From assembly GCA_021029095.1 (NCBI GenBank), contig JAJOHG010000031.1, positions 62,001 to 126,000 of the forward strand: DNA of 64,000 nt, written 5' to 3'. This DNA comes from Phellopilus nigrolimitatus (taxonomy: Eukaryota; Basidiomycota; Agaricomycetes; Hymenochaetales; Hymenochaetaceae). This document shows, piece by piece, positions 1-10,520 of this stretch. Position 1 is the first letter of the stretch. Every line of letters starts with the position of its first letter. The position numbers and the translations under genes were made by a program. The notes under the pieces are model-generated. The model ran no database searches, was not told the DNA's origin, and saw only the letters and a list, made by a program, of their open reading frames with translations.

Positions 1-1
1 G

Positions 2-85
2 GAGAAGGAGAAGGAGAAGGCGGGGAAGAAGGGCCGGCGGCGCAGCCTGTGGTCGCGGACGGTGGGGCAGTGGGCCAGCCGCTAG
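2..85 (+). CDS. 3' end of an unidentified gene (partial at left edge)
   Basis: Frame 2 runs in from the window edge, carries a Lys/Glu/Arg-rich tail (EKEKEKAGKKGRRRS) and stops at TAG 83-85. A short basic C-terminus like this is plausible for a real protein, but only 27 residues are visible and no family can be named. Frame 1 is also open across this stretch, up to about 528, but it soon becomes T/C-rich low-complexity sequence that looks like 3' untranslated DNA. Confidence 0.35.
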   Translation, partial: EKEKEKAGKKGRRRSLWSRTVGQWASR

Positions 86-1721
86 CCGGCGCCTCTGATT
101 CGCGTACTGACTCTGCTTCGCATGCTGACTCTGACTCTGACTCTGATTGTGGTTCGCGTTACTGCTCTGCCCCTGCTCTGCTCTGCCCTGCCCTCTGCTT
201 TGTTTGTTGTATGGTTTCCCTTTTTTTCTCTTTCTCTTTCTTTTCTTGTCATTTTTGTTTTTCGTCTTTCCTTTCCTTTTCTTTTCTCGACCGAGACTCG
301 ACACTCGACTTGATCGCGACTCGAGTTGCGTGCTGTTGTATGTATCGTACATGTATCTACGCTGTTGTTGTCGTGTGTAACACGCTGTTGGCGCTGCGGG
401 GCGGGCTGGTGGAGACGCGACGGCTGTCGTCCGCCGAAGCTTTCTATTTTCTATTCGGCGGGAACCATAAAACCATAATGAAATTTTTGGGGGCGGCTTG
501 GTGGGTCCACCCACTGCCGCGCGACTGACTGCAAGGCTCGGCGAGAATGCGCAGCCCGTACGTACATGTACGTATGTGCCGCTCCGGAGGCGCGCCGCGC
601 ACGGCTCGTTTGAAATGGCGGACACGCACGCGCCGGGACGCAACTCGCATCCTCCACCCTGCACACCGCGTTCCAGCCGACACCGACACCGCCGCTGCTT
701 CGCTCCAGCGCCCGCCCGCCCGCCCCCCGCCCCCCGCCAAGCGTCCTCTGCCCCGCGCGTTTCCAAACGTAAAATATATGATCTGAACACACGAAGATAA
801 GGATGAGAGGGGGAGGGAAAGTGGATTGGGTTTTTTTTTTACATAATTTGGATCTCTCTTTCGAATCGTCCCGCGCGCCCTCTTGCAGCTTGCAGTCGAA
901 TTAGCGTCATATTGAATAAATCACCTTCCCGCGAGCCCGCGATGCAGATCACATGTGTCTCCTCTTCCTCTTCAAAGCTTCAGGTCCTGAGCGGGGTGAG
1001 GATCGCCCGGCGGTGATGGACGGTGAGCCTAGGCAGGGCGATTACTGAGTACTGACGCGAACATTAATCATTAATATTGGCAGGCCCCGCGTTCTCGTGT
1101 GCGGTATCCTCGCGTGCTCGTGCTGCAGTGGAGGTGGGACGCAGGGTGTCGACTGTCGATTGATCATGGTTGACCCCCTCCGTTTGGAAGCGCGACAGCG
1201 ACGCTCGAGTTGCAGCTGCGGGAGATCGGGATGGGCAACGGGAGCCTGCGTTGTTGGTCGTCAGAGCCCGGTCGCGGTTGCGCTTGCGAAACCGCATGCG
1301 GGTGTGATCCGTGTCGTCGTTGCCAAACGGTACCGCAAGCGCGTATAGGATAACGCCAGATTGTGATCGTCGACAACATCATATTTTGTTGGCAAGCATG
1401 AGCACTCTGTGGGACGCTAGGCATCCTTTTTATGCAAGTTTTTTGGTTTGGATGTGCTTTGTTTTGTTGATTGCGTCGTCCAGAGTGAAGAGTTTGAAAT
1501 ACGGTATCTCACAGGTCAGGCCTGCACTTGGGCAGATTGAGATTTCGAATCGCGGTTCTGGGTGGGTCGCTATCGGAGATTTTCTAAACTTATTACTCGC
1601 GATCAACGATCTCAGATTTGGCAAGGCGGGGTTTCGCAACCGATCAGACTCTGAGCTATCCCGCTCGGATATACATCTGGGCTACTGGGGCCGTCCCCGC
1701 AGATGTACATGTGAAAAAGCC
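86..1721. other. intergenic, no gene recognised
   Basis: T/C-rich stretch at about 200-300, GC-rich stretch at about 560-760, then mixed sequence. Open frames here are short, overlap on both strands and show no domain motif. The 3' UTR of the upstream gene and the promoter of the DUF6533-type gene should lie here. Confidence 0.4.
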
Positions 1722-3280
1722 ATGTCGTCGTCGTCGTCTCTGCCTCCGAGCCCGCAGGAAATGCAGGAAATCTTGTCTACTGTCCATGACGTGTACATAG
1801 CCAGAGTGAGTCGGTCGTCTCCCCTGTCTAAGTCGCAGCATCGAGCCTGACGTCTTCGTCCTTTCAGTATACGCAAGGTACTGATCCAACGCTTACATTA
1901 AGACATGCATAAGCTGATTTTTTTTCATAGTAGCGACGCTTGCGTGCCTGGTGAGCTTTTGTCTGCGCTCGCTCGACGTAACTCTGCCTGACTTGGTGTA
2001 ATTGCCAGGTTTACGACTACATGCTGACCTTCAGCGAGGAGCGCCGCCTCGTCTGGTCTTCGCGCCTTTCCATCATCAAGGTCGCCTTCTTCTTGAACCG
2101 CTACATGCCGTTCGTCGGGCTCGCGGGGATGATGCACGGTACGTATACGCAATTTCGGCAACCGCTTCCTGATACCGCGTTTCCGATGAGGAGGTTCTTT
2201 TTGCAGTCACTGTTTCGGTGGATCCTGTCAAATACGCAGAGGTGAGTAGCCACAATAAGGCATAGTAGGTCGTCGAGGCGGTGCGCGTTTCTGAATGTAC
2301 GATATTTAGTCGTGCAGACCGGCTTTCATTGTGTTCTCTAGTGAGCAGATATTCCTTTCCTGCTTCTATCGGGGTGACCCTGAACACCGTTATGATTCTG
2401 AAGGCTTCATCGTGGCGGAGTATGTTGTCGCGGAATGTGAGGGCCTCTGACAGGGCCGTCTCTCATATGGATGTTGTTAACCGATGTCTTCAGTTATACT
2501 CTACATGCGAGCTTATGCGGTATGGGGTTGCTCGCGCTTGGTATCATTCATCCTCGGGTCGCTATACATAGTATGGCCTTCCGCTCAGCCTTGCTTCCTT
2601 ATACGTTCTAACATTCTCTTCTCTGATCGATAGGTCTTCTGCACGTTAGCGCTATATTTCTCGGGACAGTTTCTGAAAACAGTCACCAGTGCGTGGCGTT
2701 TTACCGCGCCCTTCTGGATTATAAACGGTGATTGAAGGAAATTTCCAGCTGTGAGCCTGCCGTTGCTCCCGACTGGGTGTCTCGTCAACCTGCGTGGCGA
2801 CATCGATCGGCTTGCGATGTCGATGCTCATGGTCATGGAAGCGTGTTCGTGTTTGCTCATATAGACCACGGGCGACTTGAGATGAGCTGACGTCTCCCCC
2901 TCTGATTTCACATAGTCGCGCTCGCCGCTTTATTAGGGAAAGCAGGTAGTCTGAGCGGACTGCCATACATCTCTATGGCCGGTATTTTAAAGAACGTTGT
3001 TTTTAGCCCAGATGCCTCATTCGACCATGATGAAGAGAATATTCACCGATGGTGGGTTCGCGCTCTGTCGTTCACTTATCACGTACTAAAAAATAACTTT
3101 GCTGAATCCGATCTTGCAAGGCATCATTTACTTCATCATTATACTATGTAGGACTCCATTTCTATCGATTTCTTCATCGTATCGCATACTAAATTTGTTT
3201 CTCCAGTCGCTGCAATCGCAAACATCATCGTTCTCAGCGCCGCCTCGCCCGTGCTCAGCGATTTCATGCTTGCGTGCGTC

Positions 3281-3312
<32 letters not shown>

Positions 3313-3364
3313 TTTTATTGCGCTTATCCTCGTCCGTCGGCTGATTCTGAACGCGCGAATTTGA
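1722..3364 (+). CDS. DUF6533-type multi-pass membrane protein (approximate exon model)
   Basis: The ATG at 1722 opens a Ser-rich N-terminus (MSSSSSLPPSPQ). After introns the frame reads RYTQVATLACLVYDYMLTF, then exon 2013-2141 with EERRLVWSSRLSIIKVAFF and LNRYMPFVGLAGMMH, then VTVSVDPVKYAE up to the donor near 2242. A Tyr-Asp-(Tyr/His) box followed by LTF..E...VW and KV.FFLNRY is the hallmark of the DUF6533 N-terminus, a domain common in Agaricomycetes and of unknown function. Near 3205 a hydrophobic segment (VAAIANIIVLSAASPVLSDF) and near 3325 LVRRLILNARI before a TGA at 3362 match the usual C-terminal helices of this family. Exons between about 2340 and 3200 were not resolved with certainty. 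A CTTT microsatellite lies in the last intron. The protein is probably an integral membrane protein. No functional link to the downstream synthetase genes can be shown. Confidence 0.6.
3281..3313. repeat. (CTTT)n microsatellite
   Basis: About eight CTTT units in the last predicted intron of the DUF6533-type gene. They act as the pyrimidine tract before the final exon. Confidence 0.85.
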
Positions 3365-4543
3365 AGCCCCCAGTGCGCGCTCCACAGCATCTGCTGCAGC
3401 CGCCTCCTGCTTCGCATCAGAGGAGCGTACACCTCGCTCTCGTACACCACTCTCACATATACATCTCTCACGGTATCAATGCCGAGCTTCCCGCACTCAG
3501 AGGGGGCCTCTGTCGGCGAATCCCTGCCATTATCTGATCGCAGCCACAAGCCCTGACGAGCTGTCATTGATCTCTTTTTTCCCCCTTTCGCGAGCTCAGA
3601 GGGCGGTCCACCCCCGCGGCTGTTTCCCATTCCTTCCTTTCTTCTTCCATTCTTTTCATGACTTATGGTCCGACAGACCTATAATATATATGTTTACGAT
3701 TTTTGCTCGAAATTGTTCTTCGAGATTGCGAACGCATCACTTGCTGCTCAAGCTCAGCCCTGTTTGTACTCTGGCTCCTTTTCGTAAAAGTGGCCCTGGC
3801 GCGGAAATGTCTCTTTTGTTTGTAACCGCTACGGGGGTGGTTGTTGTTGTTGTTGTACATCATCATTTTCACCACCATAGTATTGTACCAGACTCTGTTA
3901 TCATTAAATCTATGCGTTTTGGGAGCATAAATTAAATAAAAATGCCACAGCAGATGGTATTCTCAGCATTCTCAACCTCGAGTCTCATGCGACAAAATTA
4001 CGAGTTTCCCTGAGAGCTGTTCACATAGCTGGGGGATGGCATACAGGTAAGAAAACTTGAGCGGCTTTGTCTGTTGTTCGGAGCGGGATTTTCGGCGGAT
4101 TCACGGCCATCTTCGTAGCTGATATTGAATTTGCATATCGAACAGATGACGAAGTTGAAGCAGATAAAGGTCATAAGGATTGTATACGTACGTACCTGCA
4201 ACATCCGGAACCTTCCGCTACTTCTCATGTCCGACCGATGAACTTCCTCAGCTCCACTCGTTCTCAAACACTTTAATCCTAATGTGTAAATCGTACGTAA
4301 TCTGCCGATCTGAGCAGAGCACGCTTACGGTTTAGGTTATGCCGAGGTATCGAAGCTCGGCACAGAGCCTGCTAAGCGAGCAGGGTCTGATTGATACAAG
4401 CGCAGCTCGGATTGATACTAACCTCTGATTGATAGCAAAAGACCTCTATTGTGGAATCATGGCCCGCTGTACGAAAATCCATTCACGAGGCGGAGCTCCT
4501 GGGTTTATAAAGCGTCAGCGCAATACCTGGATCGACTTCGGAG
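3365..4543. other. intergenic between the DUF6533-type gene and synthetase A
   Basis: No convincing gene. It holds a GTT microsatellite (about 3840-3856) and, in its last 100 bases, the promoter of synthetase A. The stretch 4455-4530 resembles the DNA just upstream of synthetases C and E. Confidence 0.4.
4504..4511 (+). promoter_or_regulatory. TATA box of synthetase A
   Basis: TTTATAAA about 33 bp before the start codon, inside the block GGGTTTATAAAGCGTCAGCG. The same block precedes synthetase C (minus strand, TATA at 19847-19854) and truncated synthetase E (45916-45923), so these three share one core promoter. B uses TATAAAG at 10464-10470 and D a TATATAT at about 57716-57722. Confidence 0.6.
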
Positions 4544-7500
4544 ATGTCTCCGCTCGCTGTACCCAGGACCCAAGGCCTCCAAAGTACAACGTTCACTCAG
4601 CCTCCGCTTGACGAGTCTCTGAGCCTTCCCGCGATATACGACTGGCAGGCTGAGCACTCTCCGAAGCACCCCGCGTTCGTCTATGAAGATGAGCCAGGAT
4701 CTCAAAGGACGATACTCTGGGAGGAGAACGTGCAAGGCGTGCACCGCGCGACTCGCTTTGTGCGGAAAGCCATCGGTAACCCTCCCGCTTCGAGCAATGA
4801 CGGGAAGGCACCAGTGGTCGCCGTCCTCGCTTCAGCTGGTTTGTGAACTGCGAAAGACACGCTTTTGTTTTCCGGATCTCACTCGACGCTCTTTAGACGC
4901 AATAACGTTTGGCAGCCTCTTAATCGGCGCAATGCGAGCTGGCTGGACGGTTTTTCCCATCTCCACGCGCAATAGCCCGGCTGCGGTCACCACGCTCCTC
5001 ACGCAGACAAAAACCGCGCACATCTTCGTCTCGGCCGACTCGTCCATGCAACACCTTGCGGACGCTGCTCTGAAGGAGCTCTCTGTCGACAATGCTGTTA
5101 AGAAGCACAAGATGCCGGTCTTCGAGGAACTTTATCCCGTAGCAGGATTCGATCCGTCTTTTACACCCGAGCCTCTCGCGAACATCGACATGGACGCATA
5201 TTCTCTGATTTTTCACTCTTCTGGTAATGCGTTCAGTTATTTCATCTTGGCTTATTGCCGACGAATTGACTGTTTTAGGCTCGACTGCATTCCCGAAGCC
5301 GATTTATTTCACTTATCGGTCGATAGTCGGATGCGCTGCGGTAACATGTAAGTTCCTAGGCCGTTCGGAAATCCAGCGACTGAGTAATGGCTTATCCGTC
5401 AACACAGGTTACGGAGGCGTAGATATCGCCGGTACTACCTGGGCGTGCCATCCCGTACCCATGTTCCACGCCATGGGCATATTCGTCTTATTGGCCACCG
5501 TGCGTTTTTACTCTGTCCGTTTTTAGGAGCAAAGTAATCTGACTCTGTTTGTCTTTCTTATAGGCTACGTCCGGAGTTATAGCTGCAGTTTTCAAGCCTC
5601 AGTTTCCGCCCACCGTGCCGAACCCGGTCAACTTCATCGAAGGAGCATTATCATGTAAATCCGATTATATATACTGTACCCCAACGTTCCCGGAGGTCAG
5701 GAGCTTATTCGTACTTGTGCGGCGCTTCTATTAAAATCGCCCTTTCAGACTTGGTCGCACGAGTCTCACTACGTTGAAGCATTGGCGAAGATGAAAGGAA
5801 TAGTAAGCGTTTGCGTTTTGACTTCTCAACCACCTTGGCTAATGGGACCCATAGGTTTATGCAGGTGGGCCTATCAGTAAAGAGGCTGTCAACCATCTTG
5901 CTTCTAAAGGCGCCAAATTATACACACTATATGGAACGTGAGATATCGTTCAATATGCTTCTGTTTTCTGCCAGGCATTAAACTAAAGCTGCTTGTCCAG
6001 GACGGAGACAATGATGGTCAATGAGTTTTTACACAGTGCGTGTGTTTTACCATTTCGTGAAGTATGGACATACAAGTGAGCTTGATGGTTTTTCATTTGT
6101 AGCTTTGGGCGGCGAGGATTGCGATTACTTCAAAATTTGTCACGGCCGCGAAGCCCACTTCATTGACAACGGTGGCAACGAGTTTGAGCTCGTCTTTCTC
6201 GTACGATCTATTTATTGCTATCATTCTGAACTTTTTTTTTTCATTCGCATGACTCCCTCCTTTTTTGTCTTTTTATAGGCGACAGACTCCTACCGTCCGA
6301 ATGTCGTCAATACGCAAATCAATGGGCGGGATGCATACGCAACCAGCGACCTCCTCGCTCCACATCCGACGAAGCCAGGATATTGGAAAATTGTCGGGCG
6401 CACGGACGACCAGATCATGCACTCGACGGGCGAGAAAACAAACCCCGGGCCGCTAGGTGCGTTGCTTTTTTTACTTCTCAAAAGAGGCTTTATCTTATTA
6501 CTGCGTCCCGACGGATAGAGAAGATGCTGATCCACGACCCGCTCGTCAGCCAGGCGGTCTTTTTCGGGCGTGGGCACTTCCATTGTGGCGTGCTGGTTCA
6601 GCCGAAAGAGGAGTATGTGTTCGACCCCGCAGACACCAGCAAGCTCATCGATTTTAGAAATCGTATTTGGTGGGTAATCTCCGAGACTAGGCGTCTATCT
6701 CAGCAGTTAAACACGATAATTACGCCCTGCGAAGGCCCACGATCGAGAGGATGAACGAGTTTGCGCCAACGCACTCTCGGATTTTTAAAGAGGCGCGTTC
6801 ATCCATTCCTTAAAGCTGCTGTTTAGCTTAATCCGACATCGTGATATATTCACAGATGATTCTCGTCGCCTCACCGTCTAAACCGTTCTCTCTCACTGCA
6901 AAGAACACAGTCCGTCGTCAGGTTACCCTCAAGGAATATAACGACGAAATCGAAGCTGCATATAAAGCGGTCGATGAGAGCGCGCAGGAGAACATCGTGG
7001 GTCCGGAAAACTGGTCTCCGCCCCAGGCTACGGAGTTTGTAAGGCAGATCGTCCTGCAGACGATGAAGAAAGAGAACGGAGCGGTTGCGGTCGACGCAGA
7101 CTTGTTCGAGCATGGATTGGACAGGTGCGGCAAAGGCTTTATGATTTCCTGGATAGCTGTTTAATTTCGTGTTCAGTCTCCAAGCGACCTGGATACGGAA
7201 CACTGTCCTGCGGGTCCTACGAGAGTCGCACGCAGGCGTCGCGCGCAAACTCTCCGCGACATTCGTATACGACTATCCCACCATTGCGCGCCTCGCGACG
7301 TACCTGTCTTCGAGCGTCTCGGGTACGGCTGTCGACTCTGCAGGCGACGCAACCGCGAAGAGTCGCGAGCTGGAGGCACTTGTTTCGAAATACACGACAG
7401 CCTTCCCCACATTCGTCGCAGGCGAGGGATCTAGAAATGGTAGGGACGGGGATGTTATACTGCTCACTGGAAGCACGGGCTCGCTCGGGTCGAATATTCT

Positions 7501-8840
7501 GGCGAAACTCATCCAGAACAAAGCGGTCAGGCGTGTGTATGCGATGTCGCGCCCGTCTGCCGATGGCGTTTCGGTAAAGGAGAGACATGCGAAGGCTTTC
7601 GAGAGGGAGAGCTTGGACGTCCAGCTCCTGGACGATGCGAGAGTGAGTTTCGTGGAAGGAGACGCGGGGCACGCCGATTTTGCCATTGACCCGAAGCAGT
7701 TTGTTGAGGTGATGCATTTAGCTGTGTTATCTGAAGGGAAACTAAGCTCATTAACCTCCAGATGCAATCCTCCGTGACACATATTATTCATAATGGTGAG
7801 CTATCTGTCAACTAAATCAGTCTTTATATTAATTATCATGCTCCGCCGCAGCTTGGAGAGTCAATTTCAATGTCGCGGTCACCTCCTTCGAATCGAACAT
7901 CAGGAGCGTGCGCAACTTCATCGACTTCGCTCTTGGTGGTCATGGGGCAACGCCAGCACGCGTACTCTTTATCAGTTCCATCGGGGTGTTCAGCAGTCCG
8001 TATATTTCTCGGCGCTCGTGCTTGCAGGATCTTAGTTTCTCTTCTTAATTAGACTACTCCAAGGACGAGCCTGGACCAGAAGAGCCGCTTGCGACGCCGG
8101 ATACCGCAATCGGCACTGGGTACGCAGAGTCGAAATGGGTGTCCGAGCATATTATACAGATCGCGTCCGAGAAGACGCCGCTGAGCGCGACGGTGGTGCG
8201 CTGCGGGCAGATGACGGGCGGTCCGAGCGGCGCGTGGAACACGCACGAGTGGTTCCCGAGCCTAATCAAGTCGAGCATCGCACTGGGAATGCTGCCGGAT
8301 GCCAACGGGGTGAGTCGTCTCTGCTAGCCCGTAGATTTTCCTCTGATTTATTGCTCACTCCTTGTCCTGCAGGTCGTATCGTGGCTCACTGCACACGATG
8401 CGGGAGGGGCGGTCGTCGACATGCTGCACGCGCACGACTTCACGGTGAACCTTGTGCACCCGAGGCCCGTCCCGTGGTCCACCGTCATATCTGCGTTCTC
8501 AGACGTACTCAGCCTGCCTCGCGTGCCGTATTCCACTTGGCTCTCCGCTCTCGATGCGGCGCAGAATGAACTGTACTCCGGCGGTACGCCGAGCGCGGAG
8601 GCGGTGGCGGAGGCGCACGGAAACAACCCGGCGCTGCGGTTGAGCGCCTTCTTCCGCGCAGCAGATGGAAGCATGACGCGAGTGAATGCAGAGAGCGTGG
8701 AAGCACTGGGGAGCACGCTGCGATTCGAGCGCGCTGAAGCAGCGTCGACGACGCTGCGCGAGGCACCGCAGATAGGGGATGTGGATGTGAAAACGTGGGT
8801 GAAGAATTGGCGGTCTTCGGGGTTCATTCCAAGGGATTGA
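4544..8840 (+). CDS. A-T-R carboxylic acid reductase, NRPS-like (copy A)
   Basis: A predicted LYS2-like synthetase of about 1,085 residues in some 18 exons. It should adenylate a carboxylic acid, load it on a phosphopantetheine arm and release it by NADPH reduction. The adenylation domain fills roughly residues 1-560: the phosphate-binding loop HSSGSTAFPKP (split by an intron at 5223), YGTTE near 5935 and 6002, GRTDDQI near 6397 and an A10-like LTAKNTVRRQ near 6892. The carrier core FEHGLDSLQ has its Ser codon split by the intron at about 7123-7172. The reductase domain follows: nucleotide-binding GSTGSLGSN near 7470 and the YxxxK pair in GYAESKW near 8119. The start aligns with MSPL/MAPL starts of the other copies and lies 33 bp below a TATA box. 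All predicted joins keep the frame, so the gene looks intact. The family is well known; the substrate is not deducible here. Confidence 0.88.
6799..6855 (+). other. conserved GC-AG intron in synthetase A
   Basis: The coding sequence needs IFKE to join directly to MILVASPS. The only in-frame join uses donor GAG|GCGCGT and acceptor CAG|ATGATT. Copies B (about 12780), C (minus, about 17550) and D (about 60000) have the same GC donor. Confidence 0.6.
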
Positions 8841-8869
8841 GTCGGCTGGGAGTGGGGAAGTTGGGAACA

Positions 8870-9110
8870 GCGAGTTTTGCGTTTTTCTGTATTTTTAAGA
8901 CGACAATATAAACGGTGAGCACGAGCTTATTGAATTAGATGGCCAGTTTCAACTTGGAGAAACAGAAATCGGGGTTATTGTCGTACATTCCGTGGGCATG
9001 CTATTGCATGTCGTATTCGAGGGCTTTTCTCAGGTTTGAGGAAGTCGAACTTCAGTAGAGGCATTTGACATCCATAGATCCAGTCTTCAGGTAGCTCTAA
9101 TCAGTTTTTG
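8870..9110 (+). repeat. 3' flank shared by synthetases A and D
   Basis: The roughly 240 bp after the stop of A closely match 62104-62344 after D. Both include GCGAGTTTTGCGTTTTTCTG and TTCAACTTGGAGAAACAGAA. The match ends at AATCAGTTTTT / ACTCAGTTTTT, marking the edge of the duplicated segment. Confidence 0.8.
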
Positions 9111-9545
9111 GCGTGTTGCTGGGAACACATATGATCGGACGGCAGTGTAGACAGTAAAGGTGCTTGCTCCTCTTCATTGCATGTATGAGTTTTCGTGCGC
9201 GCCGGATGCATCGGGGCGTTCGAAGGCGACGAGCTCAACACGGCCTTAAGGACCGGCTTTCAAAGTCAAGTCGATGACACCATCTTCGACATCGACCATC
9301 ATCTTGCGTGCTCAACACAGTGCAGCGTGGGGGAAAGGGAGAAGGCCAGGTTTTGGAGGCGCAGGGATGGAAGATGGGCGCTGTCTGTGAGGTTTGTACG
9401 TATCTCTGTGTTCAGTGTTCGCTTATTTCTCGATCTCACGCTCATCATTTTGTTCTTCAGCACATCCACAACACATATTCACCTGCTAAGCAGTCAATAT
9501 CCTCGATGGCATAATACATTCGCTTCTTATATGTACCTTAAGGTG

Positions 9546-9770
9546 GGCTTGTAAGCATCTTAATCACCTTAAGCTGTCGCGAGCTACTATATTCGGTGCT
9601 GTTTGTCATCAAACAGGAAGTTCCATCAAATGTTCAATCACAGGTCAGTCACAGATTCACGCGGGGAAACTTTGACAGCAACCCGCGGTGTGTGACCTAG
9701 CAACCGCATTGGGAACGTGAGACATCCTGGTCCATCCATCTTGAAGGTACCTTAAGGTGCCCGATATAAA
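9546..9770. repeat. dispersed repeat with CCTTAAGG palindromes (inverted partner near 62.6 kb)
   Basis: CTACTATATTCGGTGCTGTT and ACCTTAAGGTGCCCGATAT occur here, and their reverse complements lie at 62580-62690. The copy here has about 125 extra bases between the two blocks. This may be a decayed miniature element; no clean ends or target duplication were found. Confidence 0.5.
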
Positions 9771-10520
9771 ACATATTCTTAAACATGTCTATTGTCCTAT
9801 TTTATTTCCAAGGAAGCTTGGGATTGTGACGAGTCAGATTGTATGCTGCCAACAAAATGATTTTATTTTTGAGAATTAAATCGAGCTTCGGTTATCTACA
9901 GTGCTGAGACTCTATTTCCTTTTCCGGATGTCCATGTCGATCAACAAGAAGATTACGTGTCCCCGCTCGAAAAGACTACATACGACTAACCAACGGACTC
10001 TCCTGTCCAAAGCTTTCGCGGAGTTACATAGCCAAAAGTCGGGCTTCGGAGTATGCCGGATAGCAAGACATCATACATATTGCCAGAGCGGGGAAAATGA
10101 AACAGGTAGTGCGATACGAAGTTACACTCAGGACCGGCTTTCCAAGCCCGATCGACGCGAATCTGCTACAGTCGCCGTCGTATCGTCCAAATTCTTTCTT
10201 CCAACGCACTCACTATAACTTATGGTCTGACGTGTAGGCTGGAAGAAGCCCGTACTTCCCGTGTTTCATCAATATAACCGAGACGTCTTACTACTGTCTT
10301 TCACGCACCACCCGAATTCCATGGGCACAACCACCTGCATCCCTCCTATGTCTCGGTCTCCCAATTGGCCTGCGCCTCGTGAAACCATGCTTCTTCGGTC
10401 ATGAATGGACTGCTGTAGTAAACCAATTTACGAACCCAGCGAAGGTAGCGGCGCCTGGGCAGATATAAAGCAGCAGCCTGCGCGCGCTGAAAGCTAACTG
10501 CATCTGAATAGACTTCAGAA

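Larger units (their letters stand above)
8841..10520. other. intergenic between synthetases A and B, rich in dispersed repeats
   Basis: No gene recognised. 8870-9110 is a 3' flank shared with synthetase D (62104-62344). 9546-9770 is a repeat with CCTTAAGG palindromes that recurs inverted at 62580-62690. 9829-9960 is related to the insertion at 43065-43385. The B promoter, with TATAAAG at 10464, lies at the right end. Confidence 0.55.

Noticed and set aside
51..528. Frame 1 open from the window start to 528
   Set aside because: It turns into T/C-rich low-complexity sequence (Phe/Ser/Cys repeats) after about 60 codons, which looks like untranslated DNA.
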